The notes: generated by a model not told the origin, from the sequence alone. A stretch of DNA of 31,528 nucleotides from Lachnospiraceae bacterium (GCA_009774375.1 VSNO01000029.1:1-31528); one strand, 5' to 3'; counted from the first letter of the stretch, positions 22,729 to 30,797 are shown. Program-made: numbers and translations.

Positions 22729-23526
22729 ATGTCTTATCTATATGAAGTCCACCTGCACACGACGGCCGCCAGCGCATGCGCCAAAAGCGCAGGTTCCGAA
22801 TATATATCCTTTTACAAAAACCTCGGCTACGACGGCATCATCGTGACAGACCACTTTTTTAACGGCAACTGCTGCGTCCCTAAGAACCTTCCTTGGGAGG
22901 AGCGCGTGGACATCTTCTGCAGCGGCTACGAGGACGCCAGAGCAGAGGGAGACCGACAGGGACTCAAAGTGTTTTTCGCGTGGGAATGCCGGTTTGACGG
23001 CGACGAATATCTGGTCTACGGACTTGACAAAAAGTGGCTCAAAGACCACCCTGACATGCTGGGATGGGATCATATCACCCACTACGAGCGGGTTAGGGCA
23101 GACGGCGGGCTCGTCGTGCAGGCGCACCCGTTCCGCGAGCGGGGCTATCTGTCCGAGGTCTACGTCCACCCTCACCAGTGCGACGCCTTTGAGGTGGCAA
23201 ACTCCGGAAATCCGCATGAACAGAACCGCCTGGCGTACCGCTACGCCCTGGAACACCACATCACCATGACCGCAGGTTCCGATATCCACCATGTCGGCAG
23301 GACCGACAACGGGTTCCTCTACGGCATGGAATTTGACGAGCCGCTCAACTCCGCCAGCGACTACGTCCGGCGCATCAAAAGCGGAAGCGGATTCTCACTC
23401 CGCGTCCCGCCGGAACACCTTGCGTGGGAGGAAGGCACTACAAACCATCTTCCCGTATATATCTTCGACCGGGACAATACACCTGTCCCCGCGCACAGCG
23501 TCGAGGATATCTTTGCGATATTTTAA
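22729..23526 (+). CDS. PHP-domain phosphoesterase
   Basis: The 265-residue protein is a stand-alone PHP (polymerase and histidinol phosphatase) domain. Metal-binding motifs are present: HLHT near residue 8, VTDHF at about 40, QAHPFRE in the middle and AGSDIHH toward the C-terminus. Related proteins hydrolyse phosphoesters such as histidinol phosphate or 3',5'-bisphosphonucleotides; the substrate here is unknown. The ATG has a strong AAAGGAGG about 9 bases upstream. It converges on trkH: both genes use TAA and the stop codons overlap within a TTAA, so no terminator separates them. Confidence 0.87.
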   Translation: MSYLYEVHLHTTAASACAKSAGSEYISFYKNLGYDGIIVTDHFFNGNCCVPKNLPWEERVDIFCSGYEDARAEGDRQGLKVFFAWECRFDGDEYLVYGLDKKWLKDHPDMLGWDHITHYERVRADGGLVVQAHPFRERGYLSEVYVHPHQCDAFEVANSGNPHEQNRLAYRYALEHHITMTAGSDIHHVGRTDNGFLYGMEFDEPLNSASDYVRRIKSGSGFSLRVPPEHLAWEEGTTNHLPVYIFDRDNTPVPAHSVEDIFAIF

Positions 23527-24983
23527 CCCTTCAGCCGTCCCCAGGTCGTCCTCGAGAACAGGATCAGGATCGGAAAGATCTCAAGCCTGCCTGCAAGCAT
23601 ATCTCCGATCAGCACCAGCTTTGACAGCCAGCTGAAATCCCCGAAATTGCAGGTAGGCCCTACCGCTTCCAGCCCCGGACCGATGTTGTTGAAGCAGGAA
23701 AGCACCGCCGTCAGGCTGGTCATGACCGAAACCCGGTCCAGCGAGACCACGATAAAGCTGAGAAACAGTATGATGACATAGGCGGACAGATACGCGTTCG
23801 TGTTCTCCAGCACCTTCTCATCGACCATGTTATCATTGATCCTGACCACCTGCACCTTCTGGGGCGATATCGCGCGGCGCAGATTCCTGCGGAGCCCTTT
23901 GACGATGATCAGTACCCGCGCGCACTTAAAACCGCCCCCGGTACTGCCCGCACTCGCGCCGATCACCATCAGTCCCAATATGATCGCCTTGGAAAAGGTC
24001 GGCCACAGATCAAAATCTGTCGTGGCGTACCCCGTCGTCGTCACGATGCTTGCCACCTGAAATGATGCGTGGCGCACCGTCTCCTCCAATGTGCCGTAAA
24101 ATCCCTTCAGGTTCAGGGTGATCAGCACAATGCTTCCGATCACGATCCCCAGATAAAACCGCAGCTCCTCATCTTTGAACACACTGCGGAAATGGCGGAG
24201 AAGGAGCATATAATAGCAGCTGAAATTGACGCCGAACAGCAGCATGAACACTGTACAGACATTCTGAATATACGGGCTGTAGCCTGCGATACTGTCATTT
24301 TTGATGCCAAATCCTCCCGTACCCGCTGTGCCAAACGCCGTACAGACCGCCTCAAACAGCGACATGCCTCCCAGCAGCAGAAATACAATGTTCACGATCG
24401 TGAGCAGGATATAGATCAGATACAGGATCTCCGCTGTCTTCTTCATCCTGGGGACAAGCTTTCCCACCTGCGGTCCCGGGCTCTCTGCCCGCAGAAGGTG
24501 CATGGTAAAGCCCTTGTTGCTCTCACCGGAAGCCCCCACTGCCAGCACAAATACCAGCACACCCATGCCGCCCAGCCAGTGCGTGAAGCTCCGCCAGTAC
24601 AGGATACTCATCGAGAGCCCTTCGATCTCCGACAGGATCGAAGATCCCGTTGTCGTAAATCCCGATACTGTCTCAAACAGCGCATCCAGATAAGACGGTA
24701 TCTCCCTTGATATATAAAACGACAGACTGCCCAGCAGACTCATCACGATCCAGCTGATGCCGACACAGACAAGCCCTTCTTTCGCCTTAAAGCTCCTCCT
24801 GCTGCCCCTGCACAGCACCAGCAGCAGCGATGATATGAACAGTGTGATGCAGATACTTGCCGCGAATCCCATACACGCCATTTCTTCCTGTCTGACCAGG
24901 CTGATCACGACCGACGGGATCATGAAAACCGCCTCAACCAACAGAATATGTCCTATAAATCTGCCCATCATTTTGTAATTCAT
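23523..24983 (-). CDS. trkH: Potassium uptake membrane protein TrkH/KtrB
   Basis: The 486-residue membrane protein is the ion-conducting subunit of a Trk/Ktr potassium uptake system. The four pore-loop filter segments are visible: FTTTGSSIL, FGTAGTGGFG, VTTTGYATTD and GASAGSTGGGFK. The helices between them fit the M1-P-M2 repeat layout. The ATG at 24983 was preferred to an upstream TTG because AGGG lies at 6 bases. It begins 24 bases after trkA, which encodes the cytoplasmic gating ring, so the two form an operon. The 3' end overlaps the PHP gene. Confidence 0.94.
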   Translation of the reverse strand: MNYKMMGRFIGHILLVEAVFMIPSVVISLVRQEEMACMGFAASICITLFISSLLLVLCRGSRRSFKAKEGLVCVGISWIVMSLLGSLSFYISREIPSYLDALFETVSGFTTTGSSILSEIEGLSMSILYWRSFTHWLGGMGVLVFVLAVGASGESNKGFTMHLLRAESPGPQVGKLVPRMKKTAEILYLIYILLTIVNIVFLLLGGMSLFEAVCTAFGTAGTGGFGIKNDSIAGYSPYIQNVCTVFMLLFGVNFSCYYMLLLRHFRSVFKDEELRFYLGIVIGSIVLITLNLKGFYGTLEETVRHASFQVASIVTTTGYATTDFDLWPTFSKAIILGLMVIGASAGSTGGGFKCARVLIIVKGLRRNLRRAISPQKVQVVRINDNMVDEKVLENTNAYLSAYVIILFLSFIVVSLDRVSVMTSLTAVLSCFNNIGPGLEAVGPTCNFGDFSWLSKLVLIGDMLAGRLEIFPILILFSRTTWGRLKG

Positions 24984-25007
24984 AATCGCCCTGTTCCCAT
25001 CCCTCAA

Positions 25008-26366
25008 TCATTCAAATATGTCATCCAGCCTGTAGAGTACCCTGTCAGCACCCGTGACGACGATCACTGTATCTCCCTGCGCAAAACTGGAATCACCGTT
25101 TGGAATCTCAAGCTGTGCGCCATGCATGATGCATGCCACCAGCACATTCTTCTTCAGCCTCAGCTTTTTGAGCGGTTCCCCGCAGTGAAGCGTGTTCCTG
25201 TCCACCATAAACTCTACCGCCTCAGCCTGTCCGTCTGCGATCATGTACACAGTGAGCGCCGCTCCTGTCTGATTTTGCATGGCACGCACATACTGCACGA
25301 TGTTATTGCAGCTCAGCTCCTTGGGACTGATGATGCTTCCCAGCGGAAGCACATCCAGTATCGTATTGTTTTCCAGCCTGCCGAGCTTCGTGATGATCTG
25401 CGGAACCTTACAGCTGCTTCCATACAGAGAGATGATAATGTTCATCTCATCCACCCCGGTCAGCGTCACCAGCGCATCACAGTCCGAAATCCCCTCATTG
25501 TCAAGCAGAAACTCCTTCGTGGCATCGCCGTGGATCACGGTTGCTTTGGGAATCATGTTCGCCAGCTGGACACACTTCTCATAGTCCCGCTCCACGATCT
25601 GTACCCCGATGCCGTTTTTCAGCAGCATCTGCGCCAGATAGTAGCTCACGCGCCCTCCCCCGCACAGGATCACGCGCTTTGCCTTGTGTGTGATGATCCC
25701 CAGGTTCCTGAGAAGCGTCGTCAGTACATTTGTCGGCGCTGTCACAAAGATCCGGTCTCCCTCCATCAGCACGAAATCGCCGCCAGGCATGACCGCCTTT
25801 CCATTTCTGATGACTGTACAGACCAGGATCTTGCACTTGACAATATTATACAGATCATTCAGGGCGATGTTGCACAGCTTGTGTCCCGCATCCACGCGCA
25901 GTTCCACGATCTCCACCCTGCCCTTTGCAAACGTATCGCGCTTGAGAAAACCCGGATATTTCAACAGCCTCTCGATCTCCACTGCCGCCTGCCTCTCCGG
26001 ATTGATCATCATGGAGAGCGCAAAGAGATTCCGCATCTTAAAGATCTGATCATTATATTCCGGGTTCCTGATACGGGCGATCGTATGGATATCGGGATTC
26101 ATCCCATGTGCTGTCATACAGCAGAGCAGGTTGACCTCATCCGCGTTTGTCACCGCGATGAGCAGATCCGTCTCCCGGATCCCCGCCCGTTCCAATGTCT
26201 CCATGGATGCACAGTTTCCCTGTACGGACATCACATCATATCTGGACTCAGTCGATTCCAGCACCTCCGGGTCCGCATCGATCAAAGTCAGATCGTACCC
26301 TTCCGCCGACAGCTGCTTTGTCAGCATCGCACCTACCTTGCCGTCCCCTGCAATTATTATCCTCAC
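25008..26366 (-). CDS. trkA: Potassium uptake regulatory protein TrkA
   Basis: The 452-residue cytoplasmic protein has two tandem RCK units. The first Rossmann fold starts MRIIIAGDGKVGAMLTKQL with acidic ligand-binding residues in LIDADPEVLE, and the second starts KRVILCGGGRVSYYLAQML with IVERDYEKC. Each is followed by a TrkA-C domain. Such proteins bind NAD(H) or ATP and gate the TrkH pore. The start is a GTG at 26366 with GGAGGA 9 bases upstream. A sigma-A promoter lies at 26436-26463, with a G+C-rich hairpin in the leader. Confidence 0.94.
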   Translation of the reverse strand: MRIIIAGDGKVGAMLTKQLSAEGYDLTLIDADPEVLESTESRYDVMSVQGNCASMETLERAGIRETDLLIAVTNADEVNLLCCMTAHGMNPDIHTIARIRNPEYNDQIFKMRNLFALSMMINPERQAAVEIERLLKYPGFLKRDTFAKGRVEIVELRVDAGHKLCNIALNDLYNIVKCKILVCTVIRNGKAVMPGGDFVLMEGDRIFVTAPTNVLTTLLRNLGIITHKAKRVILCGGGRVSYYLAQMLLKNGIGVQIVERDYEKCVQLANMIPKATVIHGDATKEFLLDNEGISDCDALVTLTGVDEMNIIISLYGSSCKVPQIITKLGRLENNTILDVLPLGSIISPKELSCNNIVQYVRAMQNQTGAALTVYMIADGQAEAVEFMVDRNTLHCGEPLKKLRLKKNVLVACIMHGAQLEIPNGDSSFAQGDTVIVVTGADRVLYRLDDIFE

Positions 26367-26390
26367 GTCATCCTGTCCTCCTCTTAGCCC

Positions 26391-26417
26391 GCGCCGCCGT
26401 TCTGTTCGCAGCGGCGC
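26391..26417 (-). promoter_or_regulatory. Leader hairpin upstream of trkA
   Basis: GCGCCGC (26391-26397) pairs with GCGGCGC (26411-26417) in the untranslated leader, a few bases before the GGAGGA ribosome site. It may modulate translation of the potassium operon. No known riboswitch fold was recognised. Confidence 0.45.
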
Positions 26418-26435
26418 TCATTGCTTTCATGTACA

Positions 26436-26463
26436 ATTATATCACCTATCCGAAAAAAGGCAA
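26436..26463 (-). promoter_or_regulatory. Sigma-A promoter of trkA-trkH
   Basis: TTGCCT (26463-26458), a 16-base spacer and a perfect TATAAT (26441-26436) precede trkA by about 70 bases. Confidence 0.65.
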
Positions 26464-26508
26464 TATGATAGGGCGGTGAAATGACATTCTCACCCGCCCG
26501 CGCATGCC

Positions 26509-26542
26509 AAAAATAGCGTATGCCATAGCACACGCTATTTTT
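26509..26542 (-). terminator. Rho-independent terminator, probably bidirectional
   Basis: AAAAATAGCGT (26509-26519) pairs perfectly with ACGCTATTTTT (26532-26542) across a 12-base loop, with T-runs on both strands. It lies 40 bases past the stop of the unknown charged protein and ends its transcript before the trkA promoter. Confidence 0.85.
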
Positions 26543-26581
26543 AACTTACTTTGAACTTGCAGTCTTCCCTTTTCCGCCTGC

Positions 26582-27427
26582 TTACGCCTCTGTCTCTCCG
26601 ACATCCCCGGTCTCTTCCGGATGCAGCTTCGCCTTGATCGCCTTGATCAGCTCCTCGATCGAAGATGCCTCGATCTTCTCCGTCTCCTGCTTTTTCTGTA
26701 CGACCTTCTCCTGCCGCTCTTTCTCAGCTTTCTTCTTCTCGGCACGCTTCTCCTCGATGCGCTCCTGCTCGGTCTTCTTGTCGACCCTGCTGCTCTCTTC
26801 CATATCTTTCAGAAGCTTGACGGCATAGGACACGTTTCCGTCCTTATCCATCGTGATGCTGAAGCCCTTCACCTTCTCCGCATCCTCGCCAAGCTCTTCT
26901 TTTACCGTGTCAAACTTATCGCCTGCACCGCTGATGATCGCCTCATACTCTTCCCTCGCTGCCGGATCTGTCGCCATCTTCTCCAGAAGCTCCGGGTTGA
27001 TCAGAACACTGTACGTTTTGTCGGTCAGCCCTGCATAGTAATCCTGCTCCTCATCGGAAGACCAATGTGCCACCGCAAACTCCATATCCCCATATTTTTC
27101 CCTGAGCTCTGCCAGCAGATTCTTCGCCGCATCGCTGAGCTCGATGCCTTCCTGCACACCGTTTGCATCAAGCGGCTTGTACTCGGAGGACTCGGTGCGC
27201 TTCGGTCTGCCATACCCCGCCTTCACATCGCGCGTCTCGCCTGTATACTCGTATGTATCCTTGTCCGCGTTTGTCTGTCTGCTGTCCGCCGTAGATCTTC
27301 TGTTCTGTGCCCTTCTATTTGCACCTGTGACATTTCCTGCAAAAGCTGCCTCATCCTTGTTTGTCTGATTTGCAAAAAGTCCTGTATTGTTCAAAAGTGA
27401 ACTGTAGTTGATTCCATTCATGTTCAT
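26582..27427 (-). CDS. Charged protein of unknown function (DUF6033-like) behind a sigma-D promoter
   Basis: The 281-residue product has no signal peptide or membrane segment. The N-terminal 80 residues are polar and look disordered (Asn/Gln/Thr/Arg-rich, beginning MNMNGINYSSLLNN). The middle (about 95-215) looks folded, with LSDAAKNLLAELREKYGDMEFAVAH and SVLINPELLEKMATDPAAREEY. The C-terminal third is a highly charged Lys/Glu coiled coil. It resembles the uncharacterised DUF6033 family of Clostridia, recalled from memory and not checked. AAAGG precedes the ATG. The upstream sigma-D promoter suggests membership of the motility regulon. It lies between sigF and trkA, behind its own promoter and before its own terminator. 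Confidence 0.8.
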   Translation of the reverse strand: MNMNGINYSSLLNNTGLFANQTNKDEAAFAGNVTGANRRAQNRRSTADSRQTNADKDTYEYTGETRDVKAGYGRPKRTESSEYKPLDANGVQEGIELSDAAKNLLAELREKYGDMEFAVAHWSSDEEQDYYAGLTDKTYSVLINPELLEKMATDPAAREEYEAIISGAGDKFDTVKEELGEDAEKVKGFSITMDKDGNVSYAVKLLKDMEESSRVDKKTEQERIEEKRAEKKKAEKERQEKVVQKKQETEKIEASSIEELIKAIKAKLHPEETGDVGETEA

Positions 27428-27491
27428 ACCAACCTTTCTATCATTCTAATTGAGCAGGGAGTCCCTTCCCCGCATTACCTGTTATTCTTAA

Positions 27492-27519
27492 TATCGGCAT
27501 TCTTCACTCCAAACTTTAT
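27492..27519 (-). promoter_or_regulatory. Sigma-D (flagellar-type) promoter
   Basis: On the minus strand TAAAGTTT (27519-27512), a 12-base spacer and GCCGATAT (27499-27492) match the sigma-D/sigma-28 consensus of Bacillus (TAAA, about 15, GCCGATAT); counted from TAAA the spacing is 16. Transcription would start about 58 bases before the ATG at 27427. No good sigma-A promoter is seen in this gap. Confidence 0.75.
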
Positions 27520-27557
27520 AGCTTCCGCCCGCCAGACACACATTTTTTGGCATGATC

Positions 27558-28283
27558 CTACACCGCTGCCACCTGCCTCATCCGCAGCAGCACTTTTTTC
27601 TCCAGACGGCTCACCTGCACCTGGCTCATCCCCAGATCTCCCGCCACCTGCATCTGTGTCCTGTTCTCAAAATACCGCAGGCGGATCAGCTTTCTCTCCC
27701 TCTCGTCAAGCTCCCCCAGAAGCTTTTCCAGAAGCAGCCTGTCGACGATCTCCTCGCTCTCCCCGTCCCTGCCCAGCATATCTACCAGCAGGACCTCGCT
27801 TCCGTCAGATCCATGCACGGTCCTGTAGATCGATTCCACCTCACAGCCTGCATCGAGCGCCGTGATGACCTCATCCATGGTGAGTCCCGACTCCCTTTCA
27901 AGCTCTGACAGCGTCGGCTCCCTGCCCATGCTCTGCCAGAATCCTTCCCGGATCCTCCCCAGCTGCCTCGCGTTTTCCTTGATGCTCCTGCTCACCCTGA
28001 TCATCCCGTCATCCCGCAGGAACCGGCGGATCTCCCCCATGATCACCGGCACTGCATAGGTAGAAAAGCACACGCCGTAATCCGGATCAAACTTCTCGAT
28101 GGCCTTCACCAGCCCCATCGCACCGATCTGGAACAGGTCCTCCGTCTCGATCCCCCCCATACCGCTTCTGCCCGCAAAGCGTTTCACCACATGGTACACA
28201 AGCCCTGTATGTTTCTCAAATAACTGTTCCTTTGCCTCCTTTTCTCCACGCTGTGCCCTGATAAAAAGTTCCCTCTCCTCCAT
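27558..28283 (-). CDS. sigF: RNA polymerase sigma-F, forespore-specific
   Basis: The 241-residue protein is sigma-F (SpoIIAC), the first forespore sigma factor. Region 2 is seen in DLFQIGAMGLVKAIEKFDPDYGVCFSTYAVPVI and in GEIRRFLRDDGMIRVSRS. Region 3 follows, and region 4 has the helix-turn-helix RTQMQVAGDLGMSQVQVSRLEKK. It starts 3 bases after the spoIIAB stop, with only a weak ribosome site, so translation is probably coupled. It is held inactive by SpoIIAB and released by SpoIIAA, encoded just upstream in the same operon. Confidence 0.96.
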   Translation of the reverse strand: MEERELFIRAQRGEKEAKEQLFEKHTGLVYHVVKRFAGRSGMGGIETEDLFQIGAMGLVKAIEKFDPDYGVCFSTYAVPVIMGEIRRFLRDDGMIRVSRSIKENARQLGRIREGFWQSMGREPTLSELERESGLTMDEVITALDAGCEVESIYRTVHGSDGSEVLLVDMLGRDGESEEIVDRLLLEKLLGELDERERKLIRLRYFENRTQMQVAGDLGMSQVQVSRLEKKVLLRMRQVAAV

Positions 28284-28286
28284 AGA

Positions 28287-28808
28287 TCACACCCTGCCGC
28301 TTCTGTTCCAGACTGCCGCCTGCAGGATCGGCACAGACTCCTCCTGTCCGGCGCCAAAACGTTTCCACATATGTACGCAGGTCCCTTCGCCGACGCTGCT
28401 CTCCACCTCGATCCGGTCCATAAAAGCCTCCATAAAGGAAAACCCCATACCGGACCGCTCATTTGCCGCACCGGTGGTGAAGAGCGGCTGCATCGCCTGT
28501 TCCACGTCGGCGATCCCGACTCCCCTGTCCGAAATGTCGACTGCCAGCTCCTTTTCTCCCGAGAGGCGCGCGCGCATGACAACACGTCCTCCTCCCTCGC
28601 CGTAGCCATGTATCACGGCGTTGGTCACAGCCTCTGACACCGCCGTCTTCACATCCTCGATCTCGTCGACTGTCGGGTCGATCCTTGACAAAAATGCAGC
28701 GATCACCACTCTGGCAAGCCCCTCGTTCTCCGATATGGCATCAAACTCCATGCAGATCTCATTCTCTATCCCCTGCGTCATCTCTTTTTTTATGCACTCC
28801 TTTTCCAT
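28287..28808 (-). CDS. spoIIAB: Anti-sigma F factor (serine kinase)
   Basis: The 173-residue protein is SpoIIAB, a GHKL-fold kinase that binds sigma-F or phosphorylates SpoIIAA. The ATP site shows the N box TAVSEAVTNAVIHGYGE, G1 ISDRGVGIAD and the segment ERSGMGFSFMEAFMD. It is about 25 residues longer than the roughly 146-residue Bacillus protein because of a C-terminal extension (GAGQEESVPILQAAVWNRSG) and a slightly longer N-terminus. GGGAG lies 11 bases before the ATG at 28808; an internal ATG at 28781 lacks a better site. Confidence 0.95.
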   Translation of the reverse strand: MEKECIKKEMTQGIENEICMEFDAISENEGLARVVIAAFLSRIDPTVDEIEDVKTAVSEAVTNAVIHGYGEGGGRVVMRARLSGEKELAVDISDRGVGIADVEQAMQPLFTTGAANERSGMGFSFMEAFMDRIEVESSVGEGTCVHMWKRFGAGQEESVPILQAAVWNRSGRV

Positions 28809-28832
28809 AAACGATCACACTCCCTCTGTAAC

Positions 28833-28874
28833 TATAAATTTCTATGTAAGAATTTCTATGCAAGATTTTCTATG
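28833..28874. repeat. Tandem 14-bp repeat, 3 units, across the spoIIAA stop
   Basis: Three consecutive 14-base units (28833-28846, 28847-28860, 28861-28874) all end in TTTCTATG on the plus strand; neighbours match at 12 of 14 positions. The repeat covers the spoIIAA stop codon and fills most of the gap to spoIIAB. Confidence 0.8.
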
Positions 28875-29173
28875 ATAGCCGACATTCCCGATGCTTTCAG
28901 CAGTCTGCTGATCCGCTCGCTCGCATTGACTGCATACACTTTTCCCCCAAAACAGGAGATCTTCCGATACCTGCCGATAATGATCCCAAGTCCGGAACTG
29001 TCCATAAAAGTCGTGTCCTCAAAATCAAACACGATATTCTTCACCTTATCGTCCAGTATCAGCCGGTCCGCGCATTCCCTGATCGCAGACGCACCGTGAT
29101 GGTCTACCTCCTCCGGCATCCGGATACACAGGTAATTGTCGATGATCGCATACTCTTCCATCTTTTTTTCCAT
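28856..29173 (-). CDS. spoIIAA: Anti-sigma F factor antagonist
   Basis: The 105-residue STAS-domain protein is SpoIIAA. The phosphorylated serine is in the conserved TTFMDSSGLGIIIGRYR. When dephosphorylated by SpoIIE, it pulls SpoIIAB off sigma-F. AGGAGGGG about 7 bases upstream supports the ATG at 29173. The protein is about 10 residues shorter than the Bacillus homologue at the C-terminus, where the stop codon falls inside a tandem repeat. It heads the spoIIA operon. A sigma-H promoter was expected, but only about 25 bases separate it from the preceding terminator and none was recognised. Confidence 0.95.
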   Translation of the reverse strand: MEKKMEEYAIIDNYLCIRMPEEVDHHGASAIRECADRLILDDKVKNIVFDFEDTTFMDSSGLGIIIGRYRKISCFGGKVYAVNASERISRLLKASGMSAIIENLA

Positions 29174-29196
29174 ACAAACCCCTCCTGATCAAACAA

Positions 29197-29229
29197 AAAG
29201 AGGACGTGCCCTTCCGGCATGTCCTCTTT
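29197..29229 (-). terminator. Rho-independent terminator of the TPR-protein transcript
   Basis: The 14-base arms 29197-29210 and 29216-29229 pair with one mismatch around a 5-base loop and are followed on the minus strand by TTTTTG. It lies about 20 bases beyond the TPR-gene stop and directly before spoIIAA. Confidence 0.85.
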
Positions 29230-29247
29230 CGTATATTTGATATGATC

Positions 29248-30639
29248 TTACTCACCTTTGATCTCTTTTATGTAATTCTGCGATTTCCTCGCCTTCTCTG
29301 TATTTGGAAACAGCTCCACCACCTGCTCATAGATCTCCACTGCCCTGTCCAAGTTTCCGATCCGGTTGTAAGAATTCCCGAGATTATACAGAGCCTCCCC
29401 GTTTGTCGCGTCATATGAGTAGGCCCGCTCAAGATTTTTGATCGCAGTGTCATAATCCTCCGCCTTATATGCCGTATACCCCACGTCGTAACACTTCCTT
29501 GCCACGGTCTTTCCCACACTGCCTTTTAATTCATCATAGAGCGCCTTAAAGCTCTCTGTAGCCTCGTTCTGCATGTATTCCCCGTCGATCTTCTCCAGGG
29601 CATCTGCAACAGCCATCTCATCGCCTGTTCCGTTCATGTGCATCAGCACCGCCTCGATCAGCTCGGTGTTTGCCTGTATCTGTACTTTATCCGCCTGCGC
29701 CGCGCTCAGGCTGCTTGTCAGCGAATTCTTCTCCTGTGTCAGTTCATTGATCTGCACGGTCAACTCATTCACCTGTACGTTCTTAGCGTCAAGCTGTTCA
29801 CTGACTGCCTTGTATCTCTCGTTGACCTCGTCCTGGGCCTGCTGTATCCTTGCCGGCAATACCAGAAACCATGCGATCCCCACACCGATCCCCACACCGA
29901 TCAGCATATTCACCAGTGTCTGCAGCCATGACCTGTCCTTTTTTCCCAGAGGCTGTATCACAGTATCGTTGCCGCTCTGGTATACGATCGCCTCCTTCTT
30001 TTTCCGCATCCGCTCCTCCTCGGAGGGCATCATCTCGTTCACTTCCCGGAGATACCGGAGCGTCATCGTATTGTTCGCATCGATCCCAAGAGCCCTGTCA
30101 AGTTCCTTCTTCGCCTTCTCCCACTCCTGGCTCTTCATATACACAAGCGCCAGCAGCTGTCTTGCCTGCACAAATCTCGAATTCATCGAGATGACCTTTT
30201 TGAGCTGTATCACAGCCAGGTCAAGACTGTCCTGCTGGCAGTACGTCAGCGCCATATTATATTTTTTGATCGTCTGGTTGTATGCCTCGAGCCTTCCCGG
30301 GTTGTCATGCAGCATATTGATATAGTCATTGGCGATATTTTTCTCGCTTCTGGTATTCCTGCTGATGATCCACTGGCTCAGTGCCGCCACGACCTCGCCC
30401 CGCTCAAAATACACAAGCCCCAGCAGGTTCCTCGCGTCAATATGGCACCGGTCGAGCTTCAAGCACTGCCGCAGACTCAGTATTGCCCCCGACAGATCCC
30501 TGACCTTCGCCTTATCCAGAGCGTCGTTATAAAAACGGTTGGCCGCGTACATGATCCTTTTATATAACCCAACGTCAGCCCCACAGCTCGTGCAGAAATT
30601 CTTCTCTGACAACAGGCATCCACAATTAAAGCAATACAT
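29248..30639 (-). CDS. Zinc-ribbon/TPR membrane protein with coiled coil
   Basis: The 463-residue protein starts with a zinc ribbon (C3, C6, C16 and C19). N-terminal TPR repeats (about 30-200), one membrane helix (about 239-262, VNMLIGVGIGVGIAWFLVLPA), a coiled coil (about 265-320) and C-terminal TPR repeats (about 385-450, YDTAIKNLERAYSYDATNGEALYNLGNSY) follow. The N-terminal part should be cytoplasmic and the C-terminal part outside. Such proteins act as scaffolds; no partner is known. The ATG at 30639 was chosen because GGGAG stands 7 bases upstream and the zinc ribbon then begins at residue 3; the open frame extends further, over the small gene upstream. It follows that small gene by 11 bases. 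Confidence 0.85.
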   Translation of the reverse strand: MYCFNCGCLLSEKNFCTSCGADVGLYKRIMYAANRFYNDALDKAKVRDLSGAILSLRQCLKLDRCHIDARNLLGLVYFERGEVVAALSQWIISRNTRSEKNIANDYINMLHDNPGRLEAYNQTIKKYNMALTYCQQDSLDLAVIQLKKVISMNSRFVQARQLLALVYMKSQEWEKAKKELDRALGIDANNTMTLRYLREVNEMMPSEEERMRKKKEAIVYQSGNDTVIQPLGKKDRSWLQTLVNMLIGVGIGVGIAWFLVLPARIQQAQDEVNERYKAVSEQLDAKNVQVNELTVQINELTQEKNSLTSSLSAAQADKVQIQANTELIEAVLMHMNGTGDEMAVADALEKIDGEYMQNEATESFKALYDELKGSVGKTVARKCYDVGYTAYKAEDYDTAIKNLERAYSYDATNGEALYNLGNSYNRIGNLDRAVEIYEQVVELFPNTEKARKSQNYIKEIKGE

Positions 30640-30650
30640 ATAAAGCTCCC

Positions 30651-30797
30651 CTACTCCTCTTCCTTTGATTCCTTCACGAGATTCACCAGCACATCCGCAA
30701 GGTCTGTCACATCCTGGTTCATTACCGTATCCTCCACATCCTCCACCTCCAGGCTGGGATGAAACTTCTTCAATTCTTCCTCGAAATCTATCATCAT
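30651..30797 (-). CDS. Small acidic protein, 48 residues, unknown function
   Basis: A short frame between folC and the TPR gene encodes MMIDFEEELKKFHPSLEV followed by an acidic segment and a C-terminus ending KESKEEE. It has a strong ribosome site (GGAGG directly upstream). Its first ATG overlaps the folC stop as ATGA, and a second ATG follows immediately. About a third of the residues are Asp or Glu, with no membrane segment, cysteine or known domain. The overlap, ribosome site and fit between two co-directional genes support real coding. No function can be assigned. Confidence 0.65.
   Translation of the reverse strand: MMIDFEEELKKFHPSLEVEDVEDTVMNQDVTDLADVLVNLVKESKEEE

Noticed and set aside
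24948..26387. Plus-strand open frame of about 479 codons opposite trkA
   Set aside because: Antisense shadow of trkA with low-complexity His/Leu/Arg composition and no ribosome site.
29174..29196. Sigma-H promoter for the spoIIA operon
   Set aside because: Expected from Bacillus, but only about 25 bases lie between the preceding terminator and spoIIAA, and no AGGA...GAAT-type pair was seen at suitable spacing.
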